Source: Listeria innocua (lineage in GTDB: Bacteria; Bacillota; Bacilli; Lactobacillales; Listeriaceae). From it: a DNA stretch of 64,000 nt. Shown one piece after another: positions 8,841-18,014 of this stretch. Where the stretch lies: NCBI RefSeq assembly GCF_028596125.1, contig NZ_CP117229.1, positions 852,001 to 916,000 on the forward strand, given 5' to 3'. Made by a program: the position numbers and the translations under genes. A model generated the notes under the pieces. The model saw only the letters and a program-made list of their open reading frames with translations, made no database searches and had not been told where the DNA came from. Each line of letters starts with the position of its first letter. Position 1 is the stretch's first letter.

Positions 8841-8843
8841 TAA

Positions 8844-8920
8844 ATAGAACATTCAATTTCTAAAAAATCTGTGGAGGTAAACGCATAGGTTTTTGGAAGC
8901 GAATGTTCTATTATTTTTTT
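8844..8920. terminator. Inverted repeat with long loop and T run, possible terminator
   Basis: ATAGAACATTC at 8844-8854 pairs exactly with GAATGTTCTAT at 8901-8911, and a T-rich run follows. The 46-base loop is unusually long for a simple terminator and contains an isolated GTGGAGG. It may end the PH-domain operon. Confidence 0.45.
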
Positions 8921-8946
8921 TCAATTAGGTGGAAATCTGGTAAAAT
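8918..8946 (+). promoter_or_regulatory. SigA-type promoter of hemY-acpS-alr
   Basis: TTTTCA at 8918-8923 and TAAAAT at 8941-8946 are spaced by 17 bases, about 45 bases ahead of the hemY GTG. Confidence 0.55.
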
Positions 8947-8990
8947 AGAAAGAATAAACGACACAAGAGATAGAGAGGATTGGTTAAGTA

Positions 8991-10370
8991 GTGAAACACA
9001 TAGTGATTATCGGAGGCGGCTTATCGGGGCTTGCAGCAGCTTATGAACTACAAAAAACACATCCGAATTATACGTGGGAATTAGTTGAAAAAGACGAGAA
9101 ATTAGGCGGGAAATTTGAAACAGTAAAACGGGACGGATTTTTAATTGAAAAAGGCCCAGATTCCTTTTTAGCTAGAAAGCCAGCTGGAGTGGGCTTAGTG
9201 AAGGACTTAGGACTCGAAGATAAATTAATTGCAAATGCGACAGGACGGTCTTACATTTACCATCAAAAAGCACTTCATCCAATTCCAGAAGGTTCTGTGA
9301 TGGGAATTCCAACTGATAGAGAAGCACTTCTAGCTAGCACGCTTGTCTCTGAAATAGGCAAAGCACGCGCACTCCAAGAACCGACAATCGAACCAAATAA
9401 TCAAGAAACAGATCAGCCACTTGGCGAATTCTTTGAAGCGCGTTTCGGCAAGGAATTAGTGAAAACAATCATTGAACCTCTTTTATCAGGAATTTACGCG
9501 GGTGATATATACAAAATGAGTTTGCGTGCTACATTTCCGCAATTTGAACAAACCGTCAGAAAGTATGGAAATCTAATGGACGGGTTGAAGGAAAGTACTA
9601 TGCAAACAACTGGCACAAAAGGAACCATTGGCGCCTTTCGAACGTTAGAAGGAGGCTTAGACCGTTTACCAAAAGCAATTGCCGACGCCCTGCCAGCTGA
9701 AAACTTGCATACAGCGAAACAAGCAACACAAATCACGAAAAAAAATACTTCTTATGAAATTTCTTTTGCTGATGGAGATAAAAAAGAAGCAGATGGCGTT
9801 ATTATTGCAGCTACACATGATGCCCTGATTCATTTGTTAGCAGAAACGACCACAGCACCTTTTGCAGGACAACCACTAACGACACTCGCGACGGTTTCGT
9901 TAGCTTACGACGAAAAAGATGTACCCATTTTGCCGGATGGAACAGGTTATTTAGTTGCTCGAACCGCGCCGTATAAAACAACTGCTTGTACGTGGGTGCA
10001 AAAAAAATGGCCTCACATGGTACCAAAAGATAAAATGTTATTACGGGGCTTTGTTGGTAAAGCTGGTGAATCTTGGTTAGAGCAAGCAAGTGATGAAGCA
10101 ATCGTCACTGCTGTACTAACAGATTATGCGGAAATAATGGATTTACATGCCGCCCCACTTTTTTATGAAGTAAGTCGAATGAAATCAGCTATGCCGCAGT
10201 ATTTAGTAGATCACCAAGATCGTCTTAAACAATTGAAAAAAAACATCCAGACAGACTATCCAGGTGTTTATTTTGCAGGGATGAGTTACGAAGGTGTAGG
10301 AATTCCTGACTGTATAGCTGGAGCACAAACTGCGGTTACTGAATTAGCAGATTTCTTGGAAGAGGTGTAA
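8991..10370 (+). CDS. hemY: Coproporphyrinogen III / protoporphyrinogen oxidase
   Basis: This 459-residue flavoenzyme oxidises coproporphyrinogen III to coproporphyrin III in the Gram-positive heme route (HemY, now CgoX). The FAD-binding start HIVIIGGGLSGLAAAYEL, the substrate-loop region IEKGPDSFLARKP and the C-terminal FAD segment GVYFAGMSYEGVGIPDCIAGA are all present. The start is GTG, with GAGAGGA about 12 bases upstream. It is separated from acpS by one base, so the two are translated together. Other heme genes are not in the window, so hemY is an outlier beside acpS and alr. Confidence 0.9.
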   Translation: MKHIVIIGGGLSGLAAAYELQKTHPNYTWELVEKDEKLGGKFETVKRDGFLIEKGPDSFLARKPAGVGLVKDLGLEDKLIANATGRSYIYHQKALHPIPEGSVMGIPTDREALLASTLVSEIGKARALQEPTIEPNNQETDQPLGEFFEARFGKELVKTIIEPLLSGIYAGDIYKMSLRATFPQFEQTVRKYGNLMDGLKESTMQTTGTKGTIGAFRTLEGGLDRLPKAIADALPAENLHTAKQATQITKKNTSYEISFADGDKKEADGVIIAATHDALIHLLAETTTAPFAGQPLTTLATVSLAYDEKDVPILPDGTGYLVARTAPYKTTACTWVQKKWPHMVPKDKMLLRGFVGKAGESWLEQASDEAIVTAVLTDYAEIMDLHAAPLFYEVSRMKSAMPQYLVDHQDRLKQLKKNIQTDYPGVYFAGMSYEGVGIPDCIAGAQTAVTELADFLEEV

Positions 10371-10371
10371 C

Positions 10372-10728
10372 ATGATTAAAGGAATTGGACTCGATATGAT
10401 CGATTTAGACCGTGTAAAACAAGCGGTCGAAAAGAACCCTCGCTTTATCGAACGAATTTTAACAGAAAAAGAAACTAAACAATATGAAAAATACGAAGGT
10501 AGCCGTAAAATTGAGTTTTTAGCAGGACGTTTCGCAGCAAAAGAAGCGTATGCGAAAGCTAATGGAACTGGATTTGGTAAACATTTAAGTTTTACTGATG
10601 TAGAAATTTTACAAGTTGAAGATGGGCGACCGCACGTAACGATGCCGATAAAACAAGGTGAAACTGTTTTTGTGAGTATCACCCATACAGCCAGATCAGC
10701 CGCAGCACAAGTGATAATTGAACAATAG
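10372..10728 (+). CDS. acpS: Holo-acyl-carrier-protein synthase
   Basis: This 118-residue enzyme moves 4'-phosphopantetheine from CoA to a Ser of ACP and so activates fatty-acid synthesis. The two signatures are plain: GIGLDMIDLDRV with the Mg-binding Asp, and FAAKEAYAKA with the catalytic Glu/Lys. Length matches trimeric AcpS. AGAGGTG at the end of hemY is its ribosome site, one base before the ATG, which fits coupled translation. acpS next to alr and mazEF-sigB is the ancestral Bacillus/Listeria order. Confidence 0.93.
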   Translation: MIKGIGLDMIDLDRVKQAVEKNPRFIERILTEKETKQYEKYEGSRKIEFLAGRFAAKEAYAKANGTGFGKHLSFTDVEILQVEDGRPHVTMPIKQGETVFVSITHTARSAAAQVIIEQ

Positions 10729-10746
10729 AAAGGAAAGTGAACGATA

Positions 10747-11853
10747 GTGGTAACAGGCTGGCACCGTCCGACATGGATTGAAATTGACCGCGCAGCAATT
10801 CGCGAAAATATAAAAAATGAACAAAATAAACTACCAGATAAGGTGGCACTTTGGGCCGTAGTAAAAGCAAATGCATACGGTCACGGAATTATTGAAACAG
10901 CAAAAATAGCGAAAGAAGCCGGAGCAAAAGGTTTTTGTGTCGCTATTTTAGATGAAGCTCTTGCATTAAGAGAAGCTGGGTTTCGAAATGAATTTATTCT
11001 CGTCTTAGGGGCAACTAGAAAAGAAGACGCCAACCTTGCTGCTAAAAATAATATCTCAGTTACTGTTTTTAGAGAAGATTGGTTGGACGATTTAACTTTA
11101 GAGGCGCCACTCCGGATTCATTTAAAAGTAGATAGTGGCATGGGACGCCTTGGTATTCGTAGTAGAGAAGAAGCACAGCGAATCGAAACAACAGTAGCGA
11201 TAGATCATCAAATGATTTTAGAAGGTATTTATACGCATTTTGCGACAGCCGATCAATTAGAAACAAGTTATTTTGAACAACAATTAGCAAAATTCCAAGC
11301 AATTTTAAGTAGTTTAACAACACGCCCAACATTCGTTCATACAGCAAATTCAGCAGCTTCATTGCTACAACCGCAAATTGATTTCGATGCTATTCGCTTT
11401 GGGATTTCGATGTATGGTTTAACACCTTCCACGGAAATTAAAAATAGTTTGCCCTTTGAACTTAAACCTGCACTTGCACTTTATACGGAAATGGTTCATG
11501 TGAAAGAACTAGCGCCAGGTGACAGTGTTAGCTACGGCGCAACTTATACAGCAACCGAAAAAGAATGGGTTGCGACATTACCAATTGGTTATGCAGATGG
11601 CCTTATTCGCCATTATAGTGGCTTTCATGTTTTAGTAGAAGGCGAGCGGGCACCAATTATCGGAAGGATTTGTATGGATCAAACCATCATAAAACTTCCT
11701 CGTGAATTTCAAACTGGTACAAAAGTAACGATAATCGGTTCAGATCATGGAAATAAGGTAACAGCAGATGATGCAGCAGAATATTTAGGCACAATTAATT
11801 ATGAAGTTACTTGTTTGTTAACGGAGCGCATACCAAGGAAATACATCAATTAG
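10747..11853 (+). CDS. alr: Alanine racemase
   Basis: This 368-residue PLP enzyme interconverts L- and D-alanine for peptidoglycan and teichoic acid. The PLP lysine is Lys40 in [12 protein letters not shown]; the second catalytic residue is the Tyr in [10 protein letters not shown]. The start is GTG behind AAAGGAAAG. The Listeria gene is often called dal and is best known for its use in D-alanine-dependent mutants. It is the last gene of the hemY-acpS-alr run; no strong terminator is seen before the mazEF promoter. Confidence 0.95.
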   Translation: MVTGWHRPTWIEIDRAAIRENIKNEQNKLPDKVALWAVVKANAYGHGIIETAKIAKEAGAKGFCVAILDEALALREAGFRNEFILVLGATRKEDANLAAKNNISVTVFREDWLDDLTLEAPLRIHLKVDSGMGRLGIRSREEAQRIETTVAIDHQMILEGIYTHFATADQLETSYFEQQLAKFQAILSSLTTRPTFVHTANSAASLLQPQIDFDAIRFGISMYGLTPSTEIKNSLPFELKPALALYTEMVHVKELAPGDSVSYGATYTATEKEWVATLPIGYADGLIRHYSGFHVLVEGERAPIIGRICMDQTIIKLPREFQTGTKVTIIGSDHGNKVTADDAAEYLGTINYEVTCLLTERIPRKYIN

Positions 11854-11992
11854 AAGGTAATATTCGTGCTTTTTTTAAGAGAAGCGTTTATAATCTAACA
11901 TATGAAACTTTATAGCTATATATAGGACTTAAGGGAGTTCCTAAGCTGAAACTGTAACATTCTTAACAATAAAATGCGAAATAACTCTTTTC

Positions 11993-12021
11993 TTCATGGC
12001 GTGATAATGGTACGATATAGT
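11993..12021 (+). promoter_or_regulatory. Candidate SigA promoter of mazEF
   Basis: TTCATG at 11993-11998 and TATAGT at 12016-12021 are 17 bases apart, about 38 bases before the mazE GTG. The rest of the 205-base gap after alr shows only a weak bulged hairpin near 11930-11947. Confidence 0.5.
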
Positions 12022-12058
12022 TGTTACTTACAGGTACGAGGCTTTGGGGGTGTGACAC

Positions 12059-12337
12059 GTGTTAGAGAAAGAAAAACGGATGATAATATCCGTAGAACTG
12101 ACACAGGAAATGGTACAAGAACTCGACGTAGTTGTAGAAAAAGAAAAAATGGGGCGGAGTGAAGTTATAATGGAAGCAACGCAACAATTTTTACAGGAGA
12201 AAAGAGCTCGTGAATTAAGAGACGAGATGGAACGCGGCTATGCAGAAATGGCGACGATTAATTTCGCTATCGCGTGCGAGTGTACTCATGTCGAAGCAGA
12301 GGCAGAAGACAGGAATATTAGTATTTTAGGAGGTTAA
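12059..12337 (+). CDS. mazE: MazE-family antitoxin
   Basis: This 92-residue protein starts with a ribbon-helix-helix DNA-binding region (MIISVELTQEMVQELDVVV, then GRSEVIMEATQQFL), as in B. subtilis EndoAI/YdcD. The acidic C-terminal half should cover the MazF active site. Antitoxins of this type repress their own promoter with the toxin. The start is GTG after a strong GGGGGTG site. mazF follows after six bases. The pair lies directly before the sigB operon, as in related genera. Confidence 0.88.
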   Translation: MLEKEKRMIISVELTQEMVQELDVVVEKEKMGRSEVIMEATQQFLQEKRARELRDEMERGYAEMATINFAIACECTHVEAEAEDRNISILGG

Positions 12338-12343
12338 TGGCTG

Positions 12344-12688
12344 ATGGTGAAGCGTGGTGACGTTTACTACGCGGACCTTTCCCCCGTGGTCGGAAGCGAG
12401 CAAGGGGGAATAAGGCCTGTTCTCATCATTCAAAATGATATTGGTAATAGATTCAGTCCAACTGTGATCGTGGCAGCAATAACTGCAAAAATTCAAAAAG
12501 CGAAGTTGCCAACACATGTGGAAGCTACTCGTAAAGACGGCTTTGAAAGAGATTCTGTCATTCTATTAGAACAAATTAGAACGATAGATAAACAACGCCT
12601 GACAGATAAGATTACACATTTGGACGAGGAACTAATGGCCAAGGTAAATCAGGCACTTGAAGTCAGTCTAGGAGTAGTAGAATTCTAA
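12344..12688 (+). CDS. mazF: MazF-family endoribonuclease toxin
   Basis: This 114-residue mRNA interferase is of the EndoA/NdoA type, which cuts single-stranded RNA at short U-rich sites such as UACAU in relatives. The family start [20 protein letters not shown] and the RPVLIIQND strand are well kept, and the Thr/Ser of AAITAKI and the Arg near its start fit the catalytic set. The AGGAGG site lies in the end of mazE. A hairpin and T run follow some 105 bases downstream, so some transcripts may stop before rsbR while others could read into the sigB operon. Confidence 0.92.
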   Translation: MVKRGDVYYADLSPVVGSEQGGIRPVLIIQNDIGNRFSPTVIVAAITAKIQKAKLPTHVEATRKDGFERDSVILLEQIRTIDKQRLTDKITHLDEELMAKVNQALEVSLGVVEF

Positions 12689-12794
12689 ACAATCCTAAAG
12701 AAATAACATACAATGATGAATGCAGGCAAAGGGTCTGACGTAAAAAAAGATAATTAATACATAAGAAAATAATTAACTAGTCTGGCTAAGCAAA

Positions 12795-12866
12795 AAGGGC
12801 ATCAGAAACCTACAAACAACGCGTAATCAACCTATTCGCTAAATTTGTTTCTAATGTCTTTTTTTA
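12795..12866 (+). terminator. Imperfect terminator between mazF and rsbR
   Basis: GGCATCAGAAAC pairs with GTTTCTAATGTC with one mismatch and a G-U pair, then seven T follow. The loop is long (about 37 bases), so it may leak. A weak SigA-like pair (TTAAAG, 17 bases, CATAAT at 12887-12892) follows for rsbR. Confidence 0.5.
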
Positions 12867-12939
12867 AAGAATAGTTAATCAAACCGCATAATAATAGAGA
12901 AAATTTTGTTAACAATGGAGAAAGGTTGGAAAATAACTG

Positions 12940-13776
12940 ATGTATAAAGATTTTGCAAACTTCATCCGTACAAATAAAAAAGACTTACTAAATAATTGGA
13001 TGAATGAAATGGAGAAACAATCAGATCCGCTTATTAACGACATCGCTAAAGAACCGATGTACGAAGAAACAAGCATTGAATTTGTTGATTTGATTGTCTC
13101 GAATATTACTGAAAATGGCTCTAAGTTTAATGAAAAACTTGATGATTTTGCAGAGAAAGTGGTCCACCTAGGTTGGCCGATTCATTTTGTCACCACTGGC
13201 CTACGAGTTTTCGGGCTTTTAGTATATACAGCGATGAGAGATGAAGATTTATTCTTAAAAAGAGAAGAAAAACCAGAAGATGATGCCTATTATCGCTTTG
13301 AAACATGGCTTTCCTCCATGTATAACAAAGTGGTCACTGCCTACGCGGATACGTGGGAAAAGACAGTTTCTATCCAAAAAAGTGCTTTACAGGAATTATC
13401 CGCACCACTTTTACCAATATTTGAAAAAATTTCTGTAATGCCGCTAATTGGAACGATTGACACAGAAAGAGCTAAGTTAATCATAGAAAACTTACTAATA
13501 GGCGTTGTAAAAAATCGGTCAGAAGTGGTTTTGATTGATATTACGGGAGTTCCTGTTGTTGATACAATGGTTGCGCACCATATCATTCAAGCATCAGAAG
13601 CAGTTAGACTTGTCGGCTGTCAGGCAATGCTTGTAGGTATTAGACCAGAAATCGCGCAAACTATCGTTAACCTAGGAATTGAATTAGATCAGATTATCAC
13701 GACCAACACAATGAAAAAAGGCATGGAGCGTGCGCTAGCCTTGACGAACAGAGAGATAGTAGAAAAAGAGGGGTGA
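12940..13776 (+). CDS. rsbR: Stressosome sensor RsbR
   Basis: This 278-residue protein has an N-terminal globin-like sensor region (about 1-145) and a C-terminal STAS domain (about 155-270). Together with RsbS it builds the stressosome core. Two known phosphorylation sites are at their literature positions: Thr175 in [10 protein letters not shown] and Thr209 in [10 protein letters not shown], both targets of RsbT. The ribosome site is somewhat distant from the ATG (GGAGAAAGG about 14 bases away), but the Thr numbering supports this start. rsbS follows after five bases. It starts the rsbRST-U part of the operon. Confidence 0.95.
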   Translation: MYKDFANFIRTNKKDLLNNWMNEMEKQSDPLINDIAKEPMYEETSIEFVDLIVSNITENGSKFNEKLDDFAEKVVHLGWPIHFVTTGLRVFGLLVYTAMRDEDLFLKREEKPEDDAYYRFETWLSSMYNKVVTAYADTWEKTVSIQKSALQELSAPLLPIFEKISVMPLIGTIDTERAKLIIENLLIGVVKNRSEVVLIDITGVPVVDTMVAHHIIQASEAVRLVGCQAMLVGIRPEIAQTIVNLGIELDQIITTNTMKKGMERALALTNREIVEKEG

Positions 13777-13781
13777 ATACT

Positions 13782-14138
13782 GTGGGGATACCAATCTTAA
13801 AGTTAGGTGAATGTTTATTAATTTCTATCCAGGGTGAATTAGATGATCATACTGCGGTAGAGTTCCAGGAAGATTTACTTGCAAAAATCCATGAAACGTC
13901 GGCCAGAGGAGTAGTCATTGATATAACTTCGATCGATTTTATTGATTCATTTATTGCAAAGATTCTTGGAGATGTAGTAAGTATGTCTAAATTGATGGGT
14001 GCAAAAGTGGTTGTAACTGGGATACAGCCAGCAGTTGCGATTACACTAATTGAACTCGGAATTACGTTTAGTGGAGTGCTTTCAGCGATGGATCTTGAAA
14101 GTGGTCTCGAAAAACTTAAACAGGAATTGGGGGAATGA
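13782..14138 (+). CDS. rsbS: Stressosome scaffold RsbS
   Basis: This single STAS-domain protein of 118 residues forms the stressosome core with RsbR and holds RsbT in unstressed cells. The phospho-serine is in [13 protein letters not shown]. With the GTG at 13782 it is Ser56, the number used for L. monocytogenes, which decides this start over the GTG at 13773; AGAGGGG is also better spaced for the later start. The stop overlaps the region of the rsbT start, so translation is coupled. Confidence 0.93.
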   Translation: MGIPILKLGECLLISIQGELDDHTAVEFQEDLLAKIHETSARGVVIDITSIDFIDSFIAKILGDVVSMSKLMGAKVVVTGIQPAVAITLIELGITFSGVLSAMDLESGLEKLKQELGE

Positions 14139-14140
14139 AC

Positions 14141-14551
14141 ATGACATTCCAATCCTGTGTAAAGATAATTAATGAATGGGACATTGTGGCTGCACGACAA
14201 TTAGGTAGAAAAATATCCAAAGAAATTGGCTTTGGAACGGTTGACCAAGCAAGAATTACAACAGCCATCAGTGAACTAGCAAGAAACATTTTCCTTTATG
14301 CTGGAAGAGGAGAGATTTGCATCGAAAAAGTAAGCGAATCCGGTAAGCAAGGAATGATTATTGTGGCCAAAGATAAAGGCCCAGGAATTGTAGATATTAG
14401 AAAAGTAATGCAAGATGGTTATACTACATCTGGCGGTCTTGGAGCAGGTCTCCCGGGAGTTAAACGCTTAATGGACAGTTTTGATATTGAATCCAGCATT
14501 GAAGGCGACACAAGAGGAACGGTAATTACAACAACGAAATGGGTTCGGTAA
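14141..14551 (+). CDS. rsbT: Serine/threonine kinase and switch protein RsbT
   Basis: This GHKL-fold kinase of 136 residues phosphorylates RsbR and RsbS, leaves the stressosome and activates the phosphatase RsbU. ATP-binding boxes are visible: the N box ELARNIFLYAG, the G1 box DKGPGI and the GGLGAGLPG loop. I choose the ATG at 14141, seven bases after GGGGG; the ATG at 14135 is too close to that site. It lies between rsbS and rsbU in the standard order. Confidence 0.93.
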   Translation: MTFQSCVKIINEWDIVAARQLGRKISKEIGFGTVDQARITTAISELARNIFLYAGRGEICIEKVSESGKQGMIIVAKDKGPGIVDIRKVMQDGYTTSGGLGAGLPGVKRLMDSFDIESSIEGDTRGTVITTTKWVR

Positions 14552-14567
14552 GGAGAGCTAGGAAAAA

Positions 14568-15572
14568 ATGGAAAAAGCTTTTGAAGGAAAATACCGTGAT
14601 ATTCTTATTCAATATTTAGAACATCAAGATGAAGAAATTCTTTATACTTGCGAGAAATTATCCAGAGAAGCTATGGAAGAGCGAGTTTCACCAGAAGAAA
14701 TTGTCCATTTACATCGCTCAGTTCTTGAATTATACGGAAAAGAGTTGCCAGATTTTGTACGATTATCATTTGATGTTTTACTCGAAATAATGGTAGGTTA
14801 CGGCTTAGCTTATATGGAACATCTGAGTCTAAGAACCGAACAAAAAGCGTTACGTAGCGAAATTGCTCAAGCAGAAGATATGCAAAAAACCTTAATGAAA
14901 ACAGATGTGCCAGAACATGATTCGCTTGATTTTGGCGTTATAAGTGTCGCAGCAAGACAAATGAGTGGCGACTATTATAGCTTTACAGAAGAAGGCGATA
15001 AGCAAATTGGTGTCGCACTCGCTGACGTTATTGGTAAAGGAATCCCGGCTGCATTTAGTATCTCGATGATAAAATATGCTCTAGCAGGGATGACTGGTGA
15101 CGACCGAAAACCATCCATCGTCCTAGAAACACTGAACCAAGTAGCGGAAGAAAACATTAATGATAATATGTTTATCACGATGTTTTACGGGCTTTATCAT
15201 GAAGATACGCATTTGTTTGAATATGGTTCTGCTGGACATGAACTAGGTTTATATTACCAACATAAAGAAAACAGCTTTTCTGATTTATATGCCAAAGGTT
15301 TACCTCTGGGTGTTGATAAAAATGCTGTTTATCGTCAATTTGATAAGAAAATTGAAGTTGGAGACGCTATTTTTATTATGTCAGATGGTGTTACTGAAAC
15401 TAGAACAGCAAATGGATTTATCGAACGAGAAGAGTTAACAGAAATTATAGCAGCGCATATTTCATTATCAGCTGAAAAAATGGTACATGCAATTTATGAT
15501 CAATTAGTTAAAATGCAAAACTTTGAATTGCATGATGACTTTACACTTATTTGTATTAAACGAACTAAATAA
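14568..15572 (+). CDS. rsbU: PP2C-type phosphatase RsbU (environmental-stress branch)
   Basis: This 334-residue protein has a helical N-terminal domain that binds RsbT (about 1-110) and a PP2C/SpoIIE phosphatase domain. Metal-binding acids are in MSGDYYSF, ALADVIGKGIPAAF and MSDGVTETRT, and HDDFTLICIK closes the domain. It removes phosphate from RsbV, which then frees SigB. Listeria lacks the RsbP energy branch known from Bacillus, so this is thought to be the main input. A hairpin and a SigB promoter separate it from rsbV. Confidence 0.94.
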   Translation: MEKAFEGKYRDILIQYLEHQDEEILYTCEKLSREAMEERVSPEEIVHLHRSVLELYGKELPDFVRLSFDVLLEIMVGYGLAYMEHLSLRTEQKALRSEIAQAEDMQKTLMKTDVPEHDSLDFGVISVAARQMSGDYYSFTEEGDKQIGVALADVIGKGIPAAFSISMIKYALAGMTGDDRKPSIVLETLNQVAEENINDNMFITMFYGLYHEDTHLFEYGSAGHELGLYYQHKENSFSDLYAKGLPLGVDKNAVYRQFDKKIEVGDAIFIMSDGVTETRTANGFIEREELTEIIAAHISLSAEKMVHAIYDQLVKMQNFELHDDFTLICIKRTK

Positions 15573-15584
15573 GTCCAAAGTAGA

Positions 15585-15656
15585 GACGTACCTCATTCTT
15601 TAAAGAGCATTTACTGGTGAGTAAACGTATTTAAAGAGTGGAACGTTTTTATTTTT
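15585..15656 (+). terminator. Intra-operon hairpin/terminator between rsbU and rsbV
   Basis: ACGT-CATTCTTTAAA on the left pairs, with mismatches, with TTTAAAGAGTGG-ACGT on the right. An inner hairpin TTTACT-GGTG-AGTAAA adds to it, and a T-rich stretch follows at once. It lies just before the SigB promoter of rsbV, so it probably separates upstream from downstream expression. Confidence 0.6.
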
Positions 15657-15660
15657 TAAT

Positions 15661-15685
15661 GTTTTAATTTTATTTGTTAGGGTAA
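15661..15685 (+). promoter_or_regulatory. SigB-dependent autoregulatory promoter of rsbVW-sigB-rsbX
   Basis: GTTTTA at 15661-15666, 13 bases, then GGGTAA at 15680-15685. It matches the SigB consensus and lies where the known autoregulatory promoter of Listeria sigB is found. Confidence 0.9.
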
Positions 15686-15721
15686 AATCGACAGTATACT
15701 TAAATTAGATGGGGTGAAGTG

Positions 15722-16066
15722 ATGAATATTAGTATAGAAATAAAAGAACGTGATACTGACCACATAGACATATTTGTTGCTGGGGAGATCGATGCTTATA
15801 AAGCGCCAAAGGTAAAAGAAGCACTTGAAGTATATCAAGTAAAAGAGGGTATTGTACTTAGAATTGATTTAACAGAAGTAAGTTATATGGATAGCACCGG
15901 TTTAGGCGTATTTGTAGGGGCTTTCAAAAGCTTACGACAACGCCAAAGTGAACTTGTCTTGTTTGGTTTAAGCGACCGACTTTTCCGATTGTTTGAAATC
16001 ACAGGATTGTCAGATATCATTGAAATCAAAAATGTAGAGGGTGAAATGAATGGCAACAATGCATGA
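15722..16066 (+). CDS. rsbV: Anti-anti-sigma factor RsbV
   Basis: This 114-residue STAS protein binds RsbW when unphosphorylated and thereby releases SigB. The phospho-serine is Ser58 in [10 protein letters not shown], the target of RsbW and of the RsbU phosphatase. I use the ATG at 15722, spaced from GGGGTGA; a GTG just before it is less likely. Its end overlaps rsbW by 17 bases, which keeps RsbV and RsbW synthesis coupled. It is the first gene behind the SigB promoter. Confidence 0.95.
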   Translation: MNISIEIKERDTDHIDIFVAGEIDAYKAPKVKEALEVYQVKEGIVLRIDLTEVSYMDSTGLGVFVGAFKSLRQRQSELVLFGLSDRLFRLFEITGLSDIIEIKNVEGEMNGNNA

Positions 16067-16523
16067 CAAAATTACATTACAACTTCCTGCCAAACCTGAA
16101 TATGTTAGTTTAGGTAGACTTTCATTATCAGGAATTGCAAGTCGCGCAGGATTTTCTTATGAAGCAATTGAAGATTTGAAAATAGCTGTAAGTGAAGCCA
16201 TCACTAATTCCGTAAAACATGCATTTAAAGGTGAAGAAGATGGTGAAATTACTGTAGAATACCATATCTATGAAGACAAATTAGAAGTTCGTGTTTCTGA
16301 TAATGGAACAAGCTTCGACCTAGAAACTCGTAAACAAGAAATTGGCCCTTATGAAGTGGGTGAAGATGCGGAGATGATGCGCATCGGAGGGCTAGGTTTA
16401 TTTTTAATTGAAACATTAATGGATGATGTGAAACTTTATTACGATGAAGGGGTTTCTGTCGTAATGACCAAATATATTAATGAAAAGCAGGTGGAGGAGA
16501 ATGCCAAAAGTATCTCAACCTGA
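16050..16523 (+). CDS. rsbW: Anti-sigma factor and kinase RsbW
   Basis: This 157-residue GHKL protein binds SigB to keep it inactive and phosphorylates RsbV. The N box [14 protein letters not shown], the G1 box VSDNGTSFD and the [13 protein letters not shown] region are present. The start lies inside rsbV and the stop lies inside sigB by 23 bases, so the three genes are tightly coupled. Length matches the family. Confidence 0.96.
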   Translation: MATMHDKITLQLPAKPEYVSLGRLSLSGIASRAGFSYEAIEDLKIAVSEAITNSVKHAFKGEEDGEITVEYHIYEDKLEVRVSDNGTSFDLETRKQEIGPYEVGEDAEMMRIGGLGLFLIETLMDDVKLYYDEGVSVVMTKYINEKQVEENAKSIST

Positions 16524-17280
16524 TAAAGAAGCAAAAGAAAAAGTGTATATTTGGATTGCCGCTTACCAAGAAGACGGTGACGAAGATGCCCAATATAATT
16601 TAGTCATTCATTATAAAAACTTAGTAGAATCAATTGCCCGCAAATATTCCCAAGGTAAATCTTTTCACGAAGATTTAGTTCAAGTTGGAAATATTGGTTT
16701 GCTTGGTGCTATTAGACGTTATGATGCTACTTTTGGGAAAAGCTTTGAAGCATTTGCTGTGCCGACAATTGTTGGCGAAATTAAACGTTTTTTACGTGAT
16801 AAAACATGGAGCGTTCATGTACCACGTCGAATTAAAGAATTAGGTCCGAAAATTAAAAATGCCGTGGAAGAGCTAACAAGAGAACTACAAAGCTCGCCGC
16901 AAATTAGCGATATTGCAGATTTTATCGGTGTCACGGAAGAAGAAGTTTTAGAAGCAATGGAAATGGGAAAAAGTTACCAAGCACTTTCTGTAGATCATTC
17001 GATTGAAGCAGATTCGGATGGAAGTACCATTACGTTACTTGATGTTGTTGGTGGTACGGATGATGGATTTGAACGTGTGAATCAACGTATGCTTTTAGAG
17101 AAAGTTCTCCCTGTTTTAGATGAGCGAGAACAGAAAATATTGCAATATACATTCATTGAAAATCGTAGTCAAAAAGAAACTGGTGAACTACTCGATATAT
17201 CACAAATGCATGTGTCTAGAATCCAACGTCAAGCTATTAAAAAACTTCGAGAGGCGTTGCAGAATGAGGAAGTGGAGTAA
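16501..17280 (+). CDS. sigB: General stress sigma factor SigB
   Basis: This is a 259-residue group 3 sigma factor. Region 2 (core binding and -10 recognition) is at [20 protein letters not shown] and the following [20 protein letters not shown]; region 3 follows; region 4 ends in [17 protein letters not shown], the -35 reader. The ATG at 16501 follows GGTGGAGGAG and gives the known Listeria length; an upstream in-frame ATG at 16480 is rejected. It directs the general stress regulon, and four matching promoters are seen in this window. Confidence 0.97.
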   Translation: MPKVSQPDKEAKEKVYIWIAAYQEDGDEDAQYNLVIHYKNLVESIARKYSQGKSFHEDLVQVGNIGLLGAIRRYDATFGKSFEAFAVPTIVGEIKRFLRDKTWSVHVPRRIKELGPKIKNAVEELTRELQSSPQISDIADFIGVTEEEVLEAMEMGKSYQALSVDHSIEADSDGSTITLLDVVGGTDDGFERVNQRMLLEKVLPVLDEREQKILQYTFIENRSQKETGELLDISQMHVSRIQRQAIKKLREALQNEEVE

Positions 17281-17880
17281 ATGAACAAGGCGGTTGAATC
17301 AAATAATTTATTTGTATTTCAACGTTCTAAAGCATTACAACAATACTGCGGGGATGTTTATTTTACCCATGAAGACAAAAATGGTTTTTTGTATGTTCTT
17401 TCTGATGGACTCGGAAGTGGGCTTGAGGCGAATAGAGCCGCCAAAGCGACCGTTGAAGCCATAAAGGAAGATATTCATGCGGATATTACTGATATGCTTG
17501 AAAAAGCTAACCAGGCCGTTTCTGGACTTCGTGGTGCTGCGATAGCAATTATTAAAGGTGACTACTTAACGAAAACACTTTACTATACTGGTATGGGTAA
17601 TATCCGATTTTATATGATTGGCATAGAAGATAAGCTTATTTTTCCGCTTTCTGGTTCTGGATTTTTATCCGGAAGAAAACAGAAGTACCGGATGCAATCT
17701 TTTAAATACAAACCAGGCAGTAAGTTTTTGATGCATTCAGATGGGCTTGTTCTTTCTCGTGTTCGAAAAAGTCTCGAATCACCACTTTGTGTAGTGAAAA
17801 TAGGACATTTAATCGAGCGAAATATACTTGATATTCCAACAGATGATGTAACTTTCATGATTGGAAAATTTCCAGAATAA
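17281..17880 (+). CDS. rsbX: Negative regulator phosphatase RsbX
   Basis: This 199-residue PP2C-like phosphatase removes phosphate from RsbS and RsbR and so resets the stressosome after stress. Acids typical of the fold are in YVLSDGLGSGLEANRA and MHSDGLVLS. The ATG follows the sigB stop directly, and AGGAAGTGGAG at the end of sigB is its ribosome site. A strong terminator closes the operon. Because it is under the SigB promoter it forms a feedback loop. Confidence 0.93.
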   Translation: MNKAVESNNLFVFQRSKALQQYCGDVYFTHEDKNGFLYVLSDGLGSGLEANRAAKATVEAIKEDIHADITDMLEKANQAVSGLRGAAIAIIKGDYLTKTLYYTGMGNIRFYMIGIEDKLIFPLSGSGFLSGRKQKYRMQSFKYKPGSKFLMHSDGLVLSRVRKSLESPLCVVKIGHLIERNILDIPTDDVTFMIGKFPE

Positions 17881-17883
17881 CGC

Positions 17884-17925
17884 AAACACCTTTTAAACGA
17901 GCAATGGTTTAAAAGGTGTTTTTTT
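17884..17925 (+). terminator. Rho-independent terminator of the sigB operon
   Basis: A stem AAACACCTTTTAAAC / GTTTAAAAGGTGTTT with an eight-base loop is followed by T residues, right after the rsbX stop. Confidence 0.9.
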
Positions 17926-17957
17926 AAATCGGGTGTGAGAACTTAGTCTATTTATGG

Positions 17958-17963
17958 TATATT
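17958..17963 (+). promoter_or_regulatory. Extended -10 promoter of the SulP gene
   Basis: TGG directly followed by TATATT at 17958-17963 looks like an extended -10 element. A -35 box is poor (TGTGAG about 17 bases upstream). It would give a leader of roughly 110 bases before the SulP start. Confidence 0.4.
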
Positions 17964-18014
17964 AGAATAGAGCGCTAGTTTTTATACTTCATCATGTGAT
18001 AAAAATCACTTAGT

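Noticed and set aside
16480-16500. ATG at 16480 as sigB start
   Set aside because: The ATG at 16501 has the ribosome site GGTGGAGGAG and gives the known 259-residue protein.
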